A stretch of DNA of 64,000 nt from the NCBI RefSeq assembly GCF_005930355.1, contig NZ_VDBO01000007.1:124001-188000 (forward strand), in the 5' to 3' direction. The notes under the pieces are model-generated. The model had not been told where the DNA came from and searched no databases. It saw only the letters and a program-made list of their open reading frames with translations. The stretch comes from Paenibacillus sinopodophylli (GTDB taxonomy: Bacteria; Bacillota; Bacilli; Paenibacillales; Paenibacillaceae). Positions 1 through 6,471 of this stretch are shown piece after piece (position 1 is the stretch's first letter; each line of letters opens with the position of its first letter). A program made the position numbers and the translations under genes.

Positions 1-56
1 ATAAGCTCGCCGTCTTTCGTTTTGCCTTGCACCCAATCGCTTATGTTGAATTTCAT
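1..56 (-). CDS. Partial gene, N-terminus of an unidentified small protein
   Basis: An ATG at 56 on the minus strand opens a frame that stays open to the window edge and begins MKFNISDWVQGKTKDGEL. A GGTGGTG ribosome-binding site lies about 7 bases upstream. The N-terminus recalls small Bacillaceae IDEAL-domain or regulatory proteins, but 18 residues are too few to assign a family. Only the 5' end is present; the rest lies outside the window. Confidence 0.5.
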   Translation of the reverse strand, partial: MKFNISDWVQGKTKDGEL

Positions 57-262
57 CTTCCAACACCACCTATCCCCATTTGTAAGAGCACGCGCAAACT
101 GTACCTGTTATTAGTACACTTACGATTAAAAAGCAGACGCAGCATTGATTTCATCTAACGTCTTCGTTTCACTTCTTACTGTAAGTTTAGTAGTTACAGT
201 TGCCTTTGTCAAGTGCATGGCTCCTATTTGGGCGTGATGCCGGTCTTCAGCTTAGAAGGCGG

Positions 263-499
263 CTAGCTCCATCCCCAGAAGAAGCCATCTCGTTCCCAAG
301 CCGCTTTGCCCTTATGAAGCTTGCGGAATATCTTCTTTACTTCTTTATCGATTGATTGATTGCCATGCTCATTCACATAGATAAACGATTCGCCGAAATG
401 GTTCTTTATATACGCCACGGCCTCGCCTTGATGCAATATTCCTTTTTCCTTCAGCTCAACCAACATCCATTCTGCAACTTCCGCGGCGGTATGGGACAT
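263..499 (-). CDS. Small conserved soluble protein of unknown function
   Basis: A 78-residue protein beginning MSHTAAEVAEWM. The frame is open further upstream, but the ATG at 499 has a good AGAGGAG site at the right distance, so it is preferred. The protein is charged and has no signal peptide or membrane segment. It contains a YVNEHGN segment and a basic C-terminal half ending in an aromatic WERDGFFWGWS tail. From memory it resembles the DUF6953 type of small proteins; no function is known. It is transcribed divergently from ohrR, so the two share a roughly 200-bp upstream region. No clear terminator is visible downstream, between 57 and 262. Confidence 0.7.
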   Translation of the reverse strand: MSHTAAEVAEWMLVELKEKGILHQGEAVAYIKNHFGESFIYVNEHGNQSIDKEVKKIFRKLHKGKAAWERDGFFWGWS

Positions 500-620
500 T
501 ACGTTCACTCCTCTGCTTGGATAAACGTTGTAACTATAGCATACTTCTACCTCTTTCATCAATAAAGCCCGTTCCGCTTTCATTGACAGTCCTTTGCGCA
601 AACTTTATTATTATATTTAT

Positions 621-635
621 CACAATTTAATTTTG
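621..635. promoter_or_regulatory. Candidate OhrR operator upstream of ohrR
   Basis: CACAATTTAATTTTG is close to the OhrR half-site arrangement TACAATT-N-AATTGTA known from Bacillus. It lies between the divergent small gene and ohrR, where an autoregulatory site would be expected. The match is imperfect in the right half. A better copy precedes the glutathione peroxidase gene at 2864. Confidence 0.5.
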
Positions 636-700
636 CTAAATTTAGAGATGATGATAGGCATACTTCCCGGCAGTCTCAACATTGAACGGAGGATAACAAC

Positions 701-1150
701 ATGGACAACCAAGATGTTTTGAAACTAGATAATCAAATTTGCTTTGCATTCTACGCTTGTTCACGCGAAATCACGAAACTATACCGGCCCATGCTGGAAA
801 AAATAGATCTTACTTACACGCAATACGTCACGATGCTTGCATTGTGGGAGGAGGATCATGTAACGGTTACCGCACTAGGCAATAAGCTGTACTTGGATTC
901 GGGTACATTAACACCACTCCTCAAGAAACTCGAAGCAGCAGGACATCTGACACGCACCCGCGACCGCAATGACGAGCGCAGCGTGATTGTCGAGCTGACC
1001 GAGCAAGGCAGAGCACTTAGAGAGCAAGCTATCGAATTCCCTTACCAGCTCGCTTGCAAACTCGACGGTACACCTGAAGAAGCAGCAGGACTGCTTACGA
1101 TCATGCATCAATTCCTGCAAAAGATGCAGCAGAGCAACACGAAAGAGTAA
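701..1150 (+). CDS. ohrR: OhrR-family organic hydroperoxide-sensing repressor (MarR superfamily)
   Basis: A 149-residue winged-helix MarR-type repressor. Family knowledge: OhrR represses peroxidase genes until a conserved N-terminal cysteine is oxidised by organic hydroperoxides or hypochlorite. The sequence shows the hallmark LDNQICFAFYA segment with the reactive cysteine at residue 14, a second cysteine at 20, and the LYLDSGTLTPLLKKLE recognition-helix block around residues 64-79, followed by the DERSV wing. Length is typical. ATG at 701 is preceded by GGAGG. The adjacent aldo/keto reductase follows after 44 bases and is probably co-transcribed. Candidate operators lie upstream of this gene and of the peroxidase at 2914. 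It belongs to the one-cysteine Bacillus-type subgroup by the position of Cys14; the role of Cys20 is unknown. Confidence 0.88.
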   Translation: MDNQDVLKLDNQICFAFYACSREITKLYRPMLEKIDLTYTQYVTMLALWEEDHVTVTALGNKLYLDSGTLTPLLKKLEAAGHLTRTRDRNDERSVIVELTEQGRALREQAIEFPYQLACKLDGTPEEAAGLLTIMHQFLQKMQQSNTKE

Positions 1151-1194
1151 CAAATCGATATCCGCCACTACTAGCAAAATAGGAGGAAAAACCG

Positions 1195-2175
1195 ATGAAT
1201 CCATCTATTCTCCGGCCATTTGGCCCAACGAATCTGCACTTATCTCCGCTCGGACTAGGCTGCTGGCAATTCAGCAACGGTAAAGGGCTGGTCGGGAAGT
1301 TCTGGCCTATTCTACAGGGCAGTCTCATTAATGACATCGTGAGAACGAGCTACGAGGGCGGGATCAACTGGTTCGACACAGCAGAAATTTACGGCAATGG
1401 GCAGTCTGAGCTATTGCTTGCACGCGCATTGAGAGAGACGATTCCTTCGGATCAAGACACTTATATTGCTACCAAGTGGTGGCCGCTATTCCGGACAGCA
1501 AGCAGCATCAGCAGCACAATTGAAGAGCGCATACGATTGCTCGAAGGCAGGACAATTCATCTGCATCAGGTTCACCAGCCCTTTTCCCTGTCTTCGGTAA
1601 GCAGTGAGATGAAGGAAATGGCTAAGCTCGCATCCGCAGGCAAAATCCAGCATGTTGGCGTAAGCAATTTCTCCGCTAAGCAAATGCTCGAAGCTGACCG
1701 CGTATTGCGTGAGCATGGTCTGCGACTTGCGTCTAATCAAGTGAAATACAGCCTTCTCGACCGACGCATCGAGCATAACGGCGTTCTGGAAACCGCTCAG
1801 GAGCTTGGATGCGCCATTATTGCGTATTCACCACTCGAACAGGGTATTCTAAGCGGGAAATTCCATCATGATGCAGCGCTTGTCAAAGCGATTAAGGGAC
1901 CGCGCAAATGGAGCCCCGCCTTCCAAGCAAAGGGCCTGAATCGATCAAGACCGCTGATCGATTTGCTTGAGCAAATTGCGGTAGGCTACGACGCTACTGC
2001 AACACAAGTCGCGCTCAACTGGCTTATACATGCTCATGGTCATACTGTGTTCGCCATCCCAGGCGCTTCCAAAGTCCATCACGCCGAGCAGAATGTAAAG
2101 GCCATGCGATTCATCTTGTCAGCCGATGAGATTACAGAAATAAGTGAAGTATCGCATTTCGCAGCGGCAAAATAA
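1195..2175 (+). CDS. Aldo/keto reductase
   Basis: A 326-residue NADPH-dependent oxidoreductase of the aldo/keto reductase superfamily, a cytosolic TIM barrel that reduces aldehydes and ketones. Visible motifs: WFDTAEIYGNGQSE with the catalytic Asp and Tyr, IATKWW with the catalytic Lys, QVHQP replacing the usual LxxxHxP block with the active-site His, VGVSNFS, and the C-terminal cofactor loop AIPGASKVHHAEQN. The ATG at 1195 follows AGGAGG. It sits 44 bases after ohrR with no terminator between them, so it is probably part of the same transcript. Detoxification of aldehydes from lipid peroxidation would fit the peroxide-stress context, but that is inference. The exact substrate cannot be read from the sequence. 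Confidence 0.85.
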   Translation: MNPSILRPFGPTNLHLSPLGLGCWQFSNGKGLVGKFWPILQGSLINDIVRTSYEGGINWFDTAEIYGNGQSELLLARALRETIPSDQDTYIATKWWPLFRTASSISSTIEERIRLLEGRTIHLHQVHQPFSLSSVSSEMKEMAKLASAGKIQHVGVSNFSAKQMLEADRVLREHGLRLASNQVKYSLLDRRIEHNGVLETAQELGCAIIAYSPLEQGILSGKFHHDAALVKAIKGPRKWSPAFQAKGLNRSRPLIDLLEQIAVGYDATATQVALNWLIHAHGHTVFAIPGASKVHHAEQNVKAMRFILSADEITEISEVSHFAAAK

Positions 2176-2304
2176 TGACAGATAACCGAATACGGAATCG
2201 AACCGTTCGCGTACAGCTATCAGCTCCTCGATTCAAAGCTGTGAGGGAAGGGTATATGGAGATGTAACCTCATATTGGCTTAGAAGCGAGAGGAGGGCTC
2301 ACCC

Positions 2305-2781
2305 ATGACGGTGACCATCGGTATTTTTGAGAAGGAAGAACACGTCCTGGAAGCGATCAAACTGTTTCAAGCAGCACGAGAAGACAAGCAAAGCCTGCAA
2401 ATTATTGTGAAAAATAAGGAGGCTGCACCGCAGCTATCCAGCCAAACCAGTATTCCAGTCGACGAGGTCTATGACATTCGTGAGGCTGGGGAGCCGAATG
2501 GCGAGCGAATCATCGCACCGCTGGCCGCTGGCGGCTATGTTGCCGGAAGCGCAGGTGTAGTAGGCGGAAGCCCTGCTGGCATTGTTACAGGCGCATTCGA
2601 TTTAGACAACGACACGCGAACCAAAAACGTGCTGCAAAGTATTGGCGTTCCTGATAAACACGCCGACACTGCTGAAAATGCCATTGAGCAGGGACAATAC
2701 CTACTGTCGACTGACACGGAATTCGAGGAAAAAGCCAAAGCTTTGCTCATCCAAGCTGGCGCAATTGATATCATCGTATAA
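2305..2781 (+). CDS. YflT/17M-like general stress protein
   Basis: A 158-residue soluble protein with the heat-induced YflT-type domain at residues 3-100 (IGIFEKEEHVLEAI, then a ferredoxin-like fold). It also has a glycine/alanine-rich central segment (AAGGYVAGSAGVVGG) and a short C-terminal alpha/beta part. Family members such as Bacillus YflT and GspM are induced by general stress; the biochemical role is unknown. GAGAGGAGG precedes the ATG. It lies between the OhrR-linked aldo/keto reductase and glutathione peroxidase and is closed by a strong terminator. About 130 bases separate it from the preceding gene, enough for its own promoter, but no convincing one was found. Confidence 0.75.
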   Translation: MTVTIGIFEKEEHVLEAIKLFQAAREDKQSLQIIVKNKEAAPQLSSQTSIPVDEVYDIREAGEPNGERIIAPLAAGGYVAGSAGVVGGSPAGIVTGAFDLDNDTRTKNVLQSIGVPDKHADTAENAIEQGQYLLSTDTEFEEKAKALLIQAGAIDIIV

Positions 2782-2800
2782 ATTTCATAGCATGCATAAT

Positions 2801-2837
2801 GGAGGCTGCCGCATACTTTCGCGGGCAGCCTCCTTTT
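2801..2837 (+). terminator. Rho-independent terminator
   Basis: GGAGGCTGCC and GGCAGCCTCC form a perfect 10-bp stem with a 13-base loop, followed by TTTT. It closes the stress-protein transcript just before the peroxidase promoter. Confidence 0.85.
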
Positions 2838-2840
2838 CAA

Positions 2841-2878
2841 TTGACAGCTTTCTTTATATTGTGTACAATTAAATTACA
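2841..2878 (+). promoter_or_regulatory. Promoter with overlapping OhrR-like operator, glutathione peroxidase gene
   Basis: TTGACA at 2841-2846 is separated by 17 bases from TACAAT at 2864-2869, a near-consensus SigA promoter. The -10 element is the first half of TACAATTAAATTACA (2864-2878), which matches the OhrR operator TACAATTAAATTGTA at all but two positions. Repressor binding would occlude the -10. With ohrR 1.7 kb upstream, the peroxidase is a likely OhrR target. Confidence 0.7.
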
Positions 2879-2913
2879 AAAAACTTAAATCGAAAGTTAT
2901 TGGAGGTTTTATT

Positions 2914-3408
2914 ATGTCCTTATACGATATCGAAGTAAAAACGATTAGAGGAGAATCCCAAACACTAGCCCCTCATAAAGGCAAGGTGATGCTCATCGTG
3001 AATACGGCTACCAAATGCGGCTTCGCCAACCAGTTCAAGGGTCTCCAAAAGCTTCATGAAACCTATAAAGATCAAGGCCTGTCCGTACTAGGATTTCCAT
3101 CCTCACAATTTGCCAATCAAGAACTGAGCGAAGACAGCAAGGTAGCTGAGGCTTGCGAAATCAATTTCGGTGTAACTTTCCCGCTATATGCCAAAATCGA
3201 CGTAAACGGCAGCACCGCTCATCCCCTATTCCAACATCTAACCAATGAAGCTCGCGGCTTCCTTGGCTCGCGGTCAATTAAGTGGAACTTCACGAAGTTT
3301 CTAGTCGATCAGAACGGGAAAGTATTGAAGCGATTCGGCTCCAAGGATACACCCGAGCAAATCGATAAACACATCCAGAAGCTGCTCAAAACACCTACAC
3401 TTGCATAA
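2914..3408 (+). CDS. Glutathione peroxidase family thiol peroxidase
   Basis: A 164-residue cytosolic peroxidase of the GPx family (BsaA/Gpo type). These bacterial enzymes carry cysteine instead of selenocysteine and reduce organic hydroperoxides, usually with thioredoxin rather than glutathione. Motifs seen: NTATKCGF with peroxidatic Cys35, the LGFPSSQFANQE block with the active-site Gln, and the IKWNFTKFLVD block with the catalytic Trp/Asn pair. The ATG follows GGAGG. The gene is monocistronic: its own promoter with an OhrR-like operator lies upstream and a terminator lies downstream. Function is well supported; the electron donor is not. Confidence 0.88.
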   Translation: MSLYDIEVKTIRGESQTLAPHKGKVMLIVNTATKCGFANQFKGLQKLHETYKDQGLSVLGFPSSQFANQELSEDSKVAEACEINFGVTFPLYAKIDVNGSTAHPLFQHLTNEARGFLGSRSIKWNFTKFLVDQNGKVLKRFGSKDTPEQIDKHIQKLLKTPTLA

Positions 3409-3416
3409 TCCATTAA

Positions 3417-3462
3417 AGAGGCCGCTCTAAAGGAAATAACACCTTTAGAACAGCCTCTTTTT
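3417..3462. terminator. Bidirectional terminator
   Basis: AGAGGC...TCTAAAGG pairs with CCTTTAGA...GCCTCT around an 8-base loop, with T-rich sequence to the right and an A-run to the left. It separates the peroxidase gene from the convergent CAP-protein gene. Confidence 0.8.
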
Positions 3463-3472
3463 CTATATATGA

Positions 3473-4429
3473 TCAACCAATAAATTGTTGGGTCCAGTAA
3501 TAATTATTCATTCCGATCCCAATGTACTTGAACGAGCTGCTCAGCATATTTTTCAAATGACCTGGGCTATCCTCCCATCCGTTAGTTACCAACGTCGCCG
3601 TACGATAACCATAGGCAATGTTCTCGCCCGCGGCACTATAGTCGATCCCGAATTGATCCATCATTTCGAAAGGGCTTCCATACGTAGGAGAGGTATGATC
3701 GAAATATTGATTATCATTCATATCCTTCGACTTCACACGAGCAACCTTGCTCAGTGATACATCTAAACCGAGGGGTACCTTCGCTCCTCTCTTCTCTCGC
3801 ACAACGTTCGTCAGGAAAAAGACCTCCAGCTCCTCCTGCTGCATCTCCTTTAAATCTCCACGCAGCGTATACTCAGGAAAAGAAACGGTCGTCGCAGTCA
3901 CCCCTGCCTGCTTTAAGCCAGCTTGAAGGGTATTCTCCTTCCATGATACCGAATAACCCAGAAACTCTCCGCTAGCACGAAGCGGTATATAGACACGATT
4001 GTTGATCATTCGAGTCGGAACATCCACCTTAACTACCTTTGATGAAACAGCCCCATTGGACGTCGTCAGCGTACGACCTACAAACGGAGATCCGACTGTC
4101 ATTTCAACGTACACGATGACCTTGTCCGTATCCTTCGAATAATCTACGGTTACAAGCTGCTGCTTGCTATTCCAGTCAACCTTGGCGCCCATCCCCTCCA
4201 GAACAGCCCTTAACGGAACAAGCACCCGACCTTCCATCTGTACAGGCTTAGCATCCTGAAATACAACCGCTTTATTATTGACTGTAACCTTAATTTCACT
4301 TGTGCTGCTTGCCGCACTTGCTTGCTCAGGCGCCGTTGCAATACTCCCAAGCCATAGAACAGGTAGTAGAATGAAAGCTGCCAAAAAGATAGATATTTTT
4401 TTATAAGTACTAAATGATGTGCGATTCAT
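3473..4429 (-). CDS. Secreted CAP/SCP-domain protein with CuAO_N domain
   Basis: A 318-residue exported protein. Residues 1-38 form a signal peptide ending near AEQASA-like residues (PEQASA). Residues 45-170 are a copper-amine-oxidase N-terminal-like domain, seen in GRVLVPLRAVLEGMGAKVDWN and again in NNRVYIPLRASGEFLGYSVSW; in Paenibacillus this is a common surface module unrelated to amine oxidation. Residues 200-318 are a CAP (SCP/PR-1) domain with NVVREKRG, FDHTSPTYGSPFEMM, AGENIAYG and GWEDSPGHLKNML. The metal-type His residues of CAP proteins are present in DHTSP and GHLKN. The ATG is preceded by GGAGG. The role is unknown; YkwD-like CAP proteins are secreted and often spore- or wall-associated. 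Confidence 0.82.
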   Translation of the reverse strand: MNRTSFSTYKKISIFLAAFILLPVLWLGSIATAPEQASAASSTSEIKVTVNNKAVVFQDAKPVQMEGRVLVPLRAVLEGMGAKVDWNSKQQLVTVDYSKDTDKVIVYVEMTVGSPFVGRTLTTSNGAVSSKVVKVDVPTRMINNRVYIPLRASGEFLGYSVSWKENTLQAGLKQAGVTATTVSFPEYTLRGDLKEMQQEELEVFFLTNVVREKRGAKVPLGLDVSLSKVARVKSKDMNDNQYFDHTSPTYGSPFEMMDQFGIDYSAAGENIAYGYRTATLVTNGWEDSPGHLKNMLSSSFKYIGIGMNNYYWTQQFIG

Positions 4430-4555
4430 AGCATGCGTTCCTCCAATATAATCCAGTTATTTCATATCATAAAATAGAATATATCATATTATCGTATACG
4501 GAGCATGATACAAATGCACTTATTATTCATATTTTCAGGTGAATTCTCAGGTTCT

Positions 4556-5833
4556 TCATTTGTCAGCCAAACGGTAAATCACTTCGTCAATACACAAGTT
4601 CTGCTCCGTCCTCGCTTCCATATCCTTCAGACGTACCAGCCCCTCGTTCCACTCCGATTCACCCAGCAGAAGAGCATAACGAATGCCGCTGCCCGCTACT
4701 GAAGCCAGTATGTTCTTCAGCTTCCTTCCACTCGTATCAAGCTTCACCCGAATACCGCCGGCACGCAGCTCAGCTGCAGTCTGCAGCACTTCTAAAGCCG
4801 TTACACCGATGGGAATAAGCACGATTGCTGCAGATGACTTTTCTACCTCCAAACTCTCAAGCAGCGCCATGATAGACTCCATACCGAACGAGAGACCCGC
4901 CGCACTATAATCAACATCATTTTTGCCTACCAGTTCTCCAATAATGCCATCATAACGTCCGCCTCCGCCAAGACTAGAAGTGAAGCTGCTGGAAGCATCG
5001 AATATTTCGTATACCGTTCCCGTGTAGAAGGATAGCCCTCGCGAGAGGAAGGGATCAAAAACACAAACACGTTCCAAACCAAGTTTAAGCAGCATATTTC
5101 GAACGGCTAATACCTCCAACGCCCCTTCGCTGTTCTGCAGCCCGTATTTATTCATCAACAGTTCCAAGGTCGGCTCCTCTAGCTCAATCAGCGCCATAAT
5201 GCCGCTTATTACGGCATCGCCAAGCCCTTTATCCACTAACTCCTGCTTCACGCCGATTACTCCAACTTTCGCGAGCTTATCTAAAGTCAGCATCACTGAC
5301 AGCATATCCTCGGCCGGAATTTCGATAGCAGCCATCATTTCACCTAAGAAGCGACGATTATTCCATTTGAGCTCAATCTCGATATCAAGTGTCCGAAATA
5401 CATCAATAGCCAATTGCATAAGCTCAACCTCCGCCTCCGGCCCCTCCACTCCCACAACATCCACATCACATTGCAAAAACTCACGCAGCCGCCCGCGCTT
5501 TACCGGGCCGTCCCGAAACACCTTTCCCATCTCGTATCGCTTGAATGGCAATTCAATACTCGGATTTAGAGCAATCACTTTCGCGAACGGAATCGTCAGA
5601 TCATATCGCAACCCCAATCGCCGTTCACGCCTATCCGTCAACTGATACATCTCCTTTACAATTTCATCGCCGCCCGCGTATTTCGAAGTCAAGAATGCAA
5701 GATCGGTCAGCTCAGTTGTAACCATTTCATCGAAATCATAGAGCTCGAACTTCTCGCGAAGCGTCGCTTGAATCTTCCTTCTTAACGCCTGCTCTTTGCC
5801 AAAAAAATCATAGGTTCCCTTTACTTTTTGCAT
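4556..5833 (-). CDS. hisS: Histidyl-tRNA synthetase, divergent type
   Basis: A class II aminoacyl-tRNA synthetase charging tRNA-His, about 425 residues. The ATG at 5833 (MQKVKGTYDFFG) is chosen because GAGAGG sits 9-10 bases upstream; the ATG three codons earlier is too close. Visible motifs: motif 2 as KRYEMGKVFRDGP...RGRLREFLQCDVDV, the His-specific RGLSFYTGTVYE, and motif 3 GLSFGMES. Motif 2 ends LREFLQCDVD, which resembles archaeal/eukaryotic HisRS (REFYQCDFD) more than the standard bacterial RQFHQ form. This suggests a second, divergent hisS rather than the housekeeping copy normally paired with aspS. It is isolated here, divergent from argS, and preceded by a leader peptide and terminator that imply histidine-responsive attenuation. 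Confidence 0.9.
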   Translation of the reverse strand: MQKVKGTYDFFGKEQALRRKIQATLREKFELYDFDEMVTTELTDLAFLTSKYAGGDEIVKEMYQLTDRRERRLGLRYDLTIPFAKVIALNPSIELPFKRYEMGKVFRDGPVKRGRLREFLQCDVDVVGVEGPEAEVELMQLAIDVFRTLDIEIELKWNNRRFLGEMMAAIEIPAEDMLSVMLTLDKLAKVGVIGVKQELVDKGLGDAVISGIMALIELEEPTLELLMNKYGLQNSEGALEVLAVRNMLLKLGLERVCVFDPFLSRGLSFYTGTVYEIFDASSSFTSSLGGGGRYDGIIGELVGKNDVDYSAAGLSFGMESIMALLESLEVEKSSAAIVLIPIGVTALEVLQTAAELRAGGIRVKLDTSGRKLKNILASVAGSGIRYALLLGESEWNEGLVRLKDMEARTEQNLCIDEVIYRLADK

Positions 5834-5862
5834 CACGATCATTCCTCTCTAAGTAAATAGAA

Positions 5863-5972
5863 TAAAAAAAACGCGCAGGACCCCATGGTCCTGCGCGCAT
5901 CGTATGCAGCAGGGGGGGCCAACGCGAGAAGCGCTAGCCCGCCCTGATTGTTGATCAGGTGTGCTAACGCTT
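5863..5972 (-). promoter_or_regulatory. Putative ribosome-mediated attenuator of hisS
   Basis: Read on the minus strand. Segment 1, AAGCGTTAGC (5972-5963), covers the end of the leader peptide and its stop. It can pair with segment 2, GCTAGCGCTT (5938-5929). Segment 2 can instead pair with segment 3 in a long hairpin spanning 5946-5910 (GGGCTAGCGC with GCGTTGGCCC, extended by CAGGG/CCCTG). The 3' end of segment 3, CCTGCTGCAT, can pair with ATGCGCGCAGG (5912-5890). That pairing overlaps and would block the terminator CGCGCAGGACC/GGTCCTGCGCG (5897-5872), which ends in a run of eight Ts. A ribosome stalled at the His codons would free segment 1 and so favour antitermination. The pairings are visible; the regulatory reading is inference. 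Confidence 0.7.
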
Positions 5973-6011
5973 AATGAAATGATGAAGCTGGTTGAATGAA
6001 CATGTATACAT
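5964..6011 (-). CDS. hisS leader peptide with tandem His codons
   Basis: An ATG at 6011 opens a 15-codon frame, MYTCSFNQLHHFIKR, ending in TAG. It has a strong AAAGGGGTGGAG ribosome-binding site and lies about 25 bases downstream of the predicted transcription start. Two adjacent CAT (His) codons at positions 10 and 11 lie just before the segment that begins the hairpin cascade upstream of hisS. The size, position, His-His pair and following terminator match the logic of leader-peptide attenuation known from the enterobacterial his operon. No homologue is recalled. It is too short for ordinary gene prediction. Confidence 0.65.
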   Translation of the reverse strand: MYTCSFNQLHHFIKR

Positions 6012-6042
6012 GAAGCTCCACCCCTTTGACTGAATTAAAGTG

Positions 6043-6071
6043 ATTATAGCGAATTGCCAAGCGTCGCGCAA
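6043..6071 (-). promoter_or_regulatory. Predicted hisS leader promoter
   Basis: On the minus strand, TTGCGC (6071-6066) is followed after 17 bases by a perfect TATAAT (6048-6043). Transcription would start near 6036, about 25 bases before the leader-peptide ATG. The -35 element is weak. Confidence 0.55.
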
Positions 6072-6100
6072 CAACTTCTTTTCTTACGTATTATGAGATC

Positions 6101-6417
6101 TTGTTATCCCATCTCATTTGTGATATCGTAACTTTCAAAGCGAAACGGCTATTGCCAAAAAAATAATGTAGAACGTTAATGAACGGGATAGTATACCATG
6201 ACGAACAGTCAAAGCGAGCCGGGTTAGTGGAAGCCGGTACGTCTCTCATGGAGGAATCGGGCCCAGGAAATGGTTTGCTGAACGATGAACAGTAAGCAAA
6301 TCCGGTCAATGACCGTTATCAAAATCGAGTGGTTAAACGATTCGTTTAGCACTTTAGAGTGGCACCACGGGACCTGTTCAGGCTCTCGTCTCTTTACATA
6401 GAGACGGGAGCCTTTTT
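6101..6417 (+). promoter_or_regulatory. T-box riboswitch leader of argS
   Basis: A candidate promoter, TTGTTA-N17-TATCGT (6101-6129), precedes a leader with T-box landmarks. These are the AGTA element in GGGATAGTATACC, the distal Stem I GAGCCGGGTTAGTGGAAGCC block, the antiterminator T-box AGAGTGGCACCACGG (6356-6370), and a terminator stem GGCTCTCGTCTC/GAGACGGGAGCC (6381-6412) followed by TTTTT. In the specifier loop, GAA-T-CGG-GCC places a CGG arginine codon at 6258-6260, spaced as in the tyrS leader. This agrees with the downstream arginyl-tRNA synthetase. T-box leaders read through when uncharged cognate tRNA binds. Specifier assignment was done by eye. Confidence 0.85.
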
Positions 6418-6471
6418 GTGTTTTTTACAGCTTTCACATTTCGCATATTACAACGAAAGGAGTTTGTTGAC

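Noticed and set aside
2240..2260. SigB-like GGGTAT element upstream of the YflT-type stress gene
   Set aside because: A GGGTAT is present, but no GTTT-type -35 lies at the right distance, and Paenibacillus-type bacteria often lack SigB.
5199..5645. 148-codon open frame antisense to hisS
   Set aside because: It lies wholly within the strongly supported hisS gene and has low-complexity Ser/Thr-rich content typical of a shadow frame.
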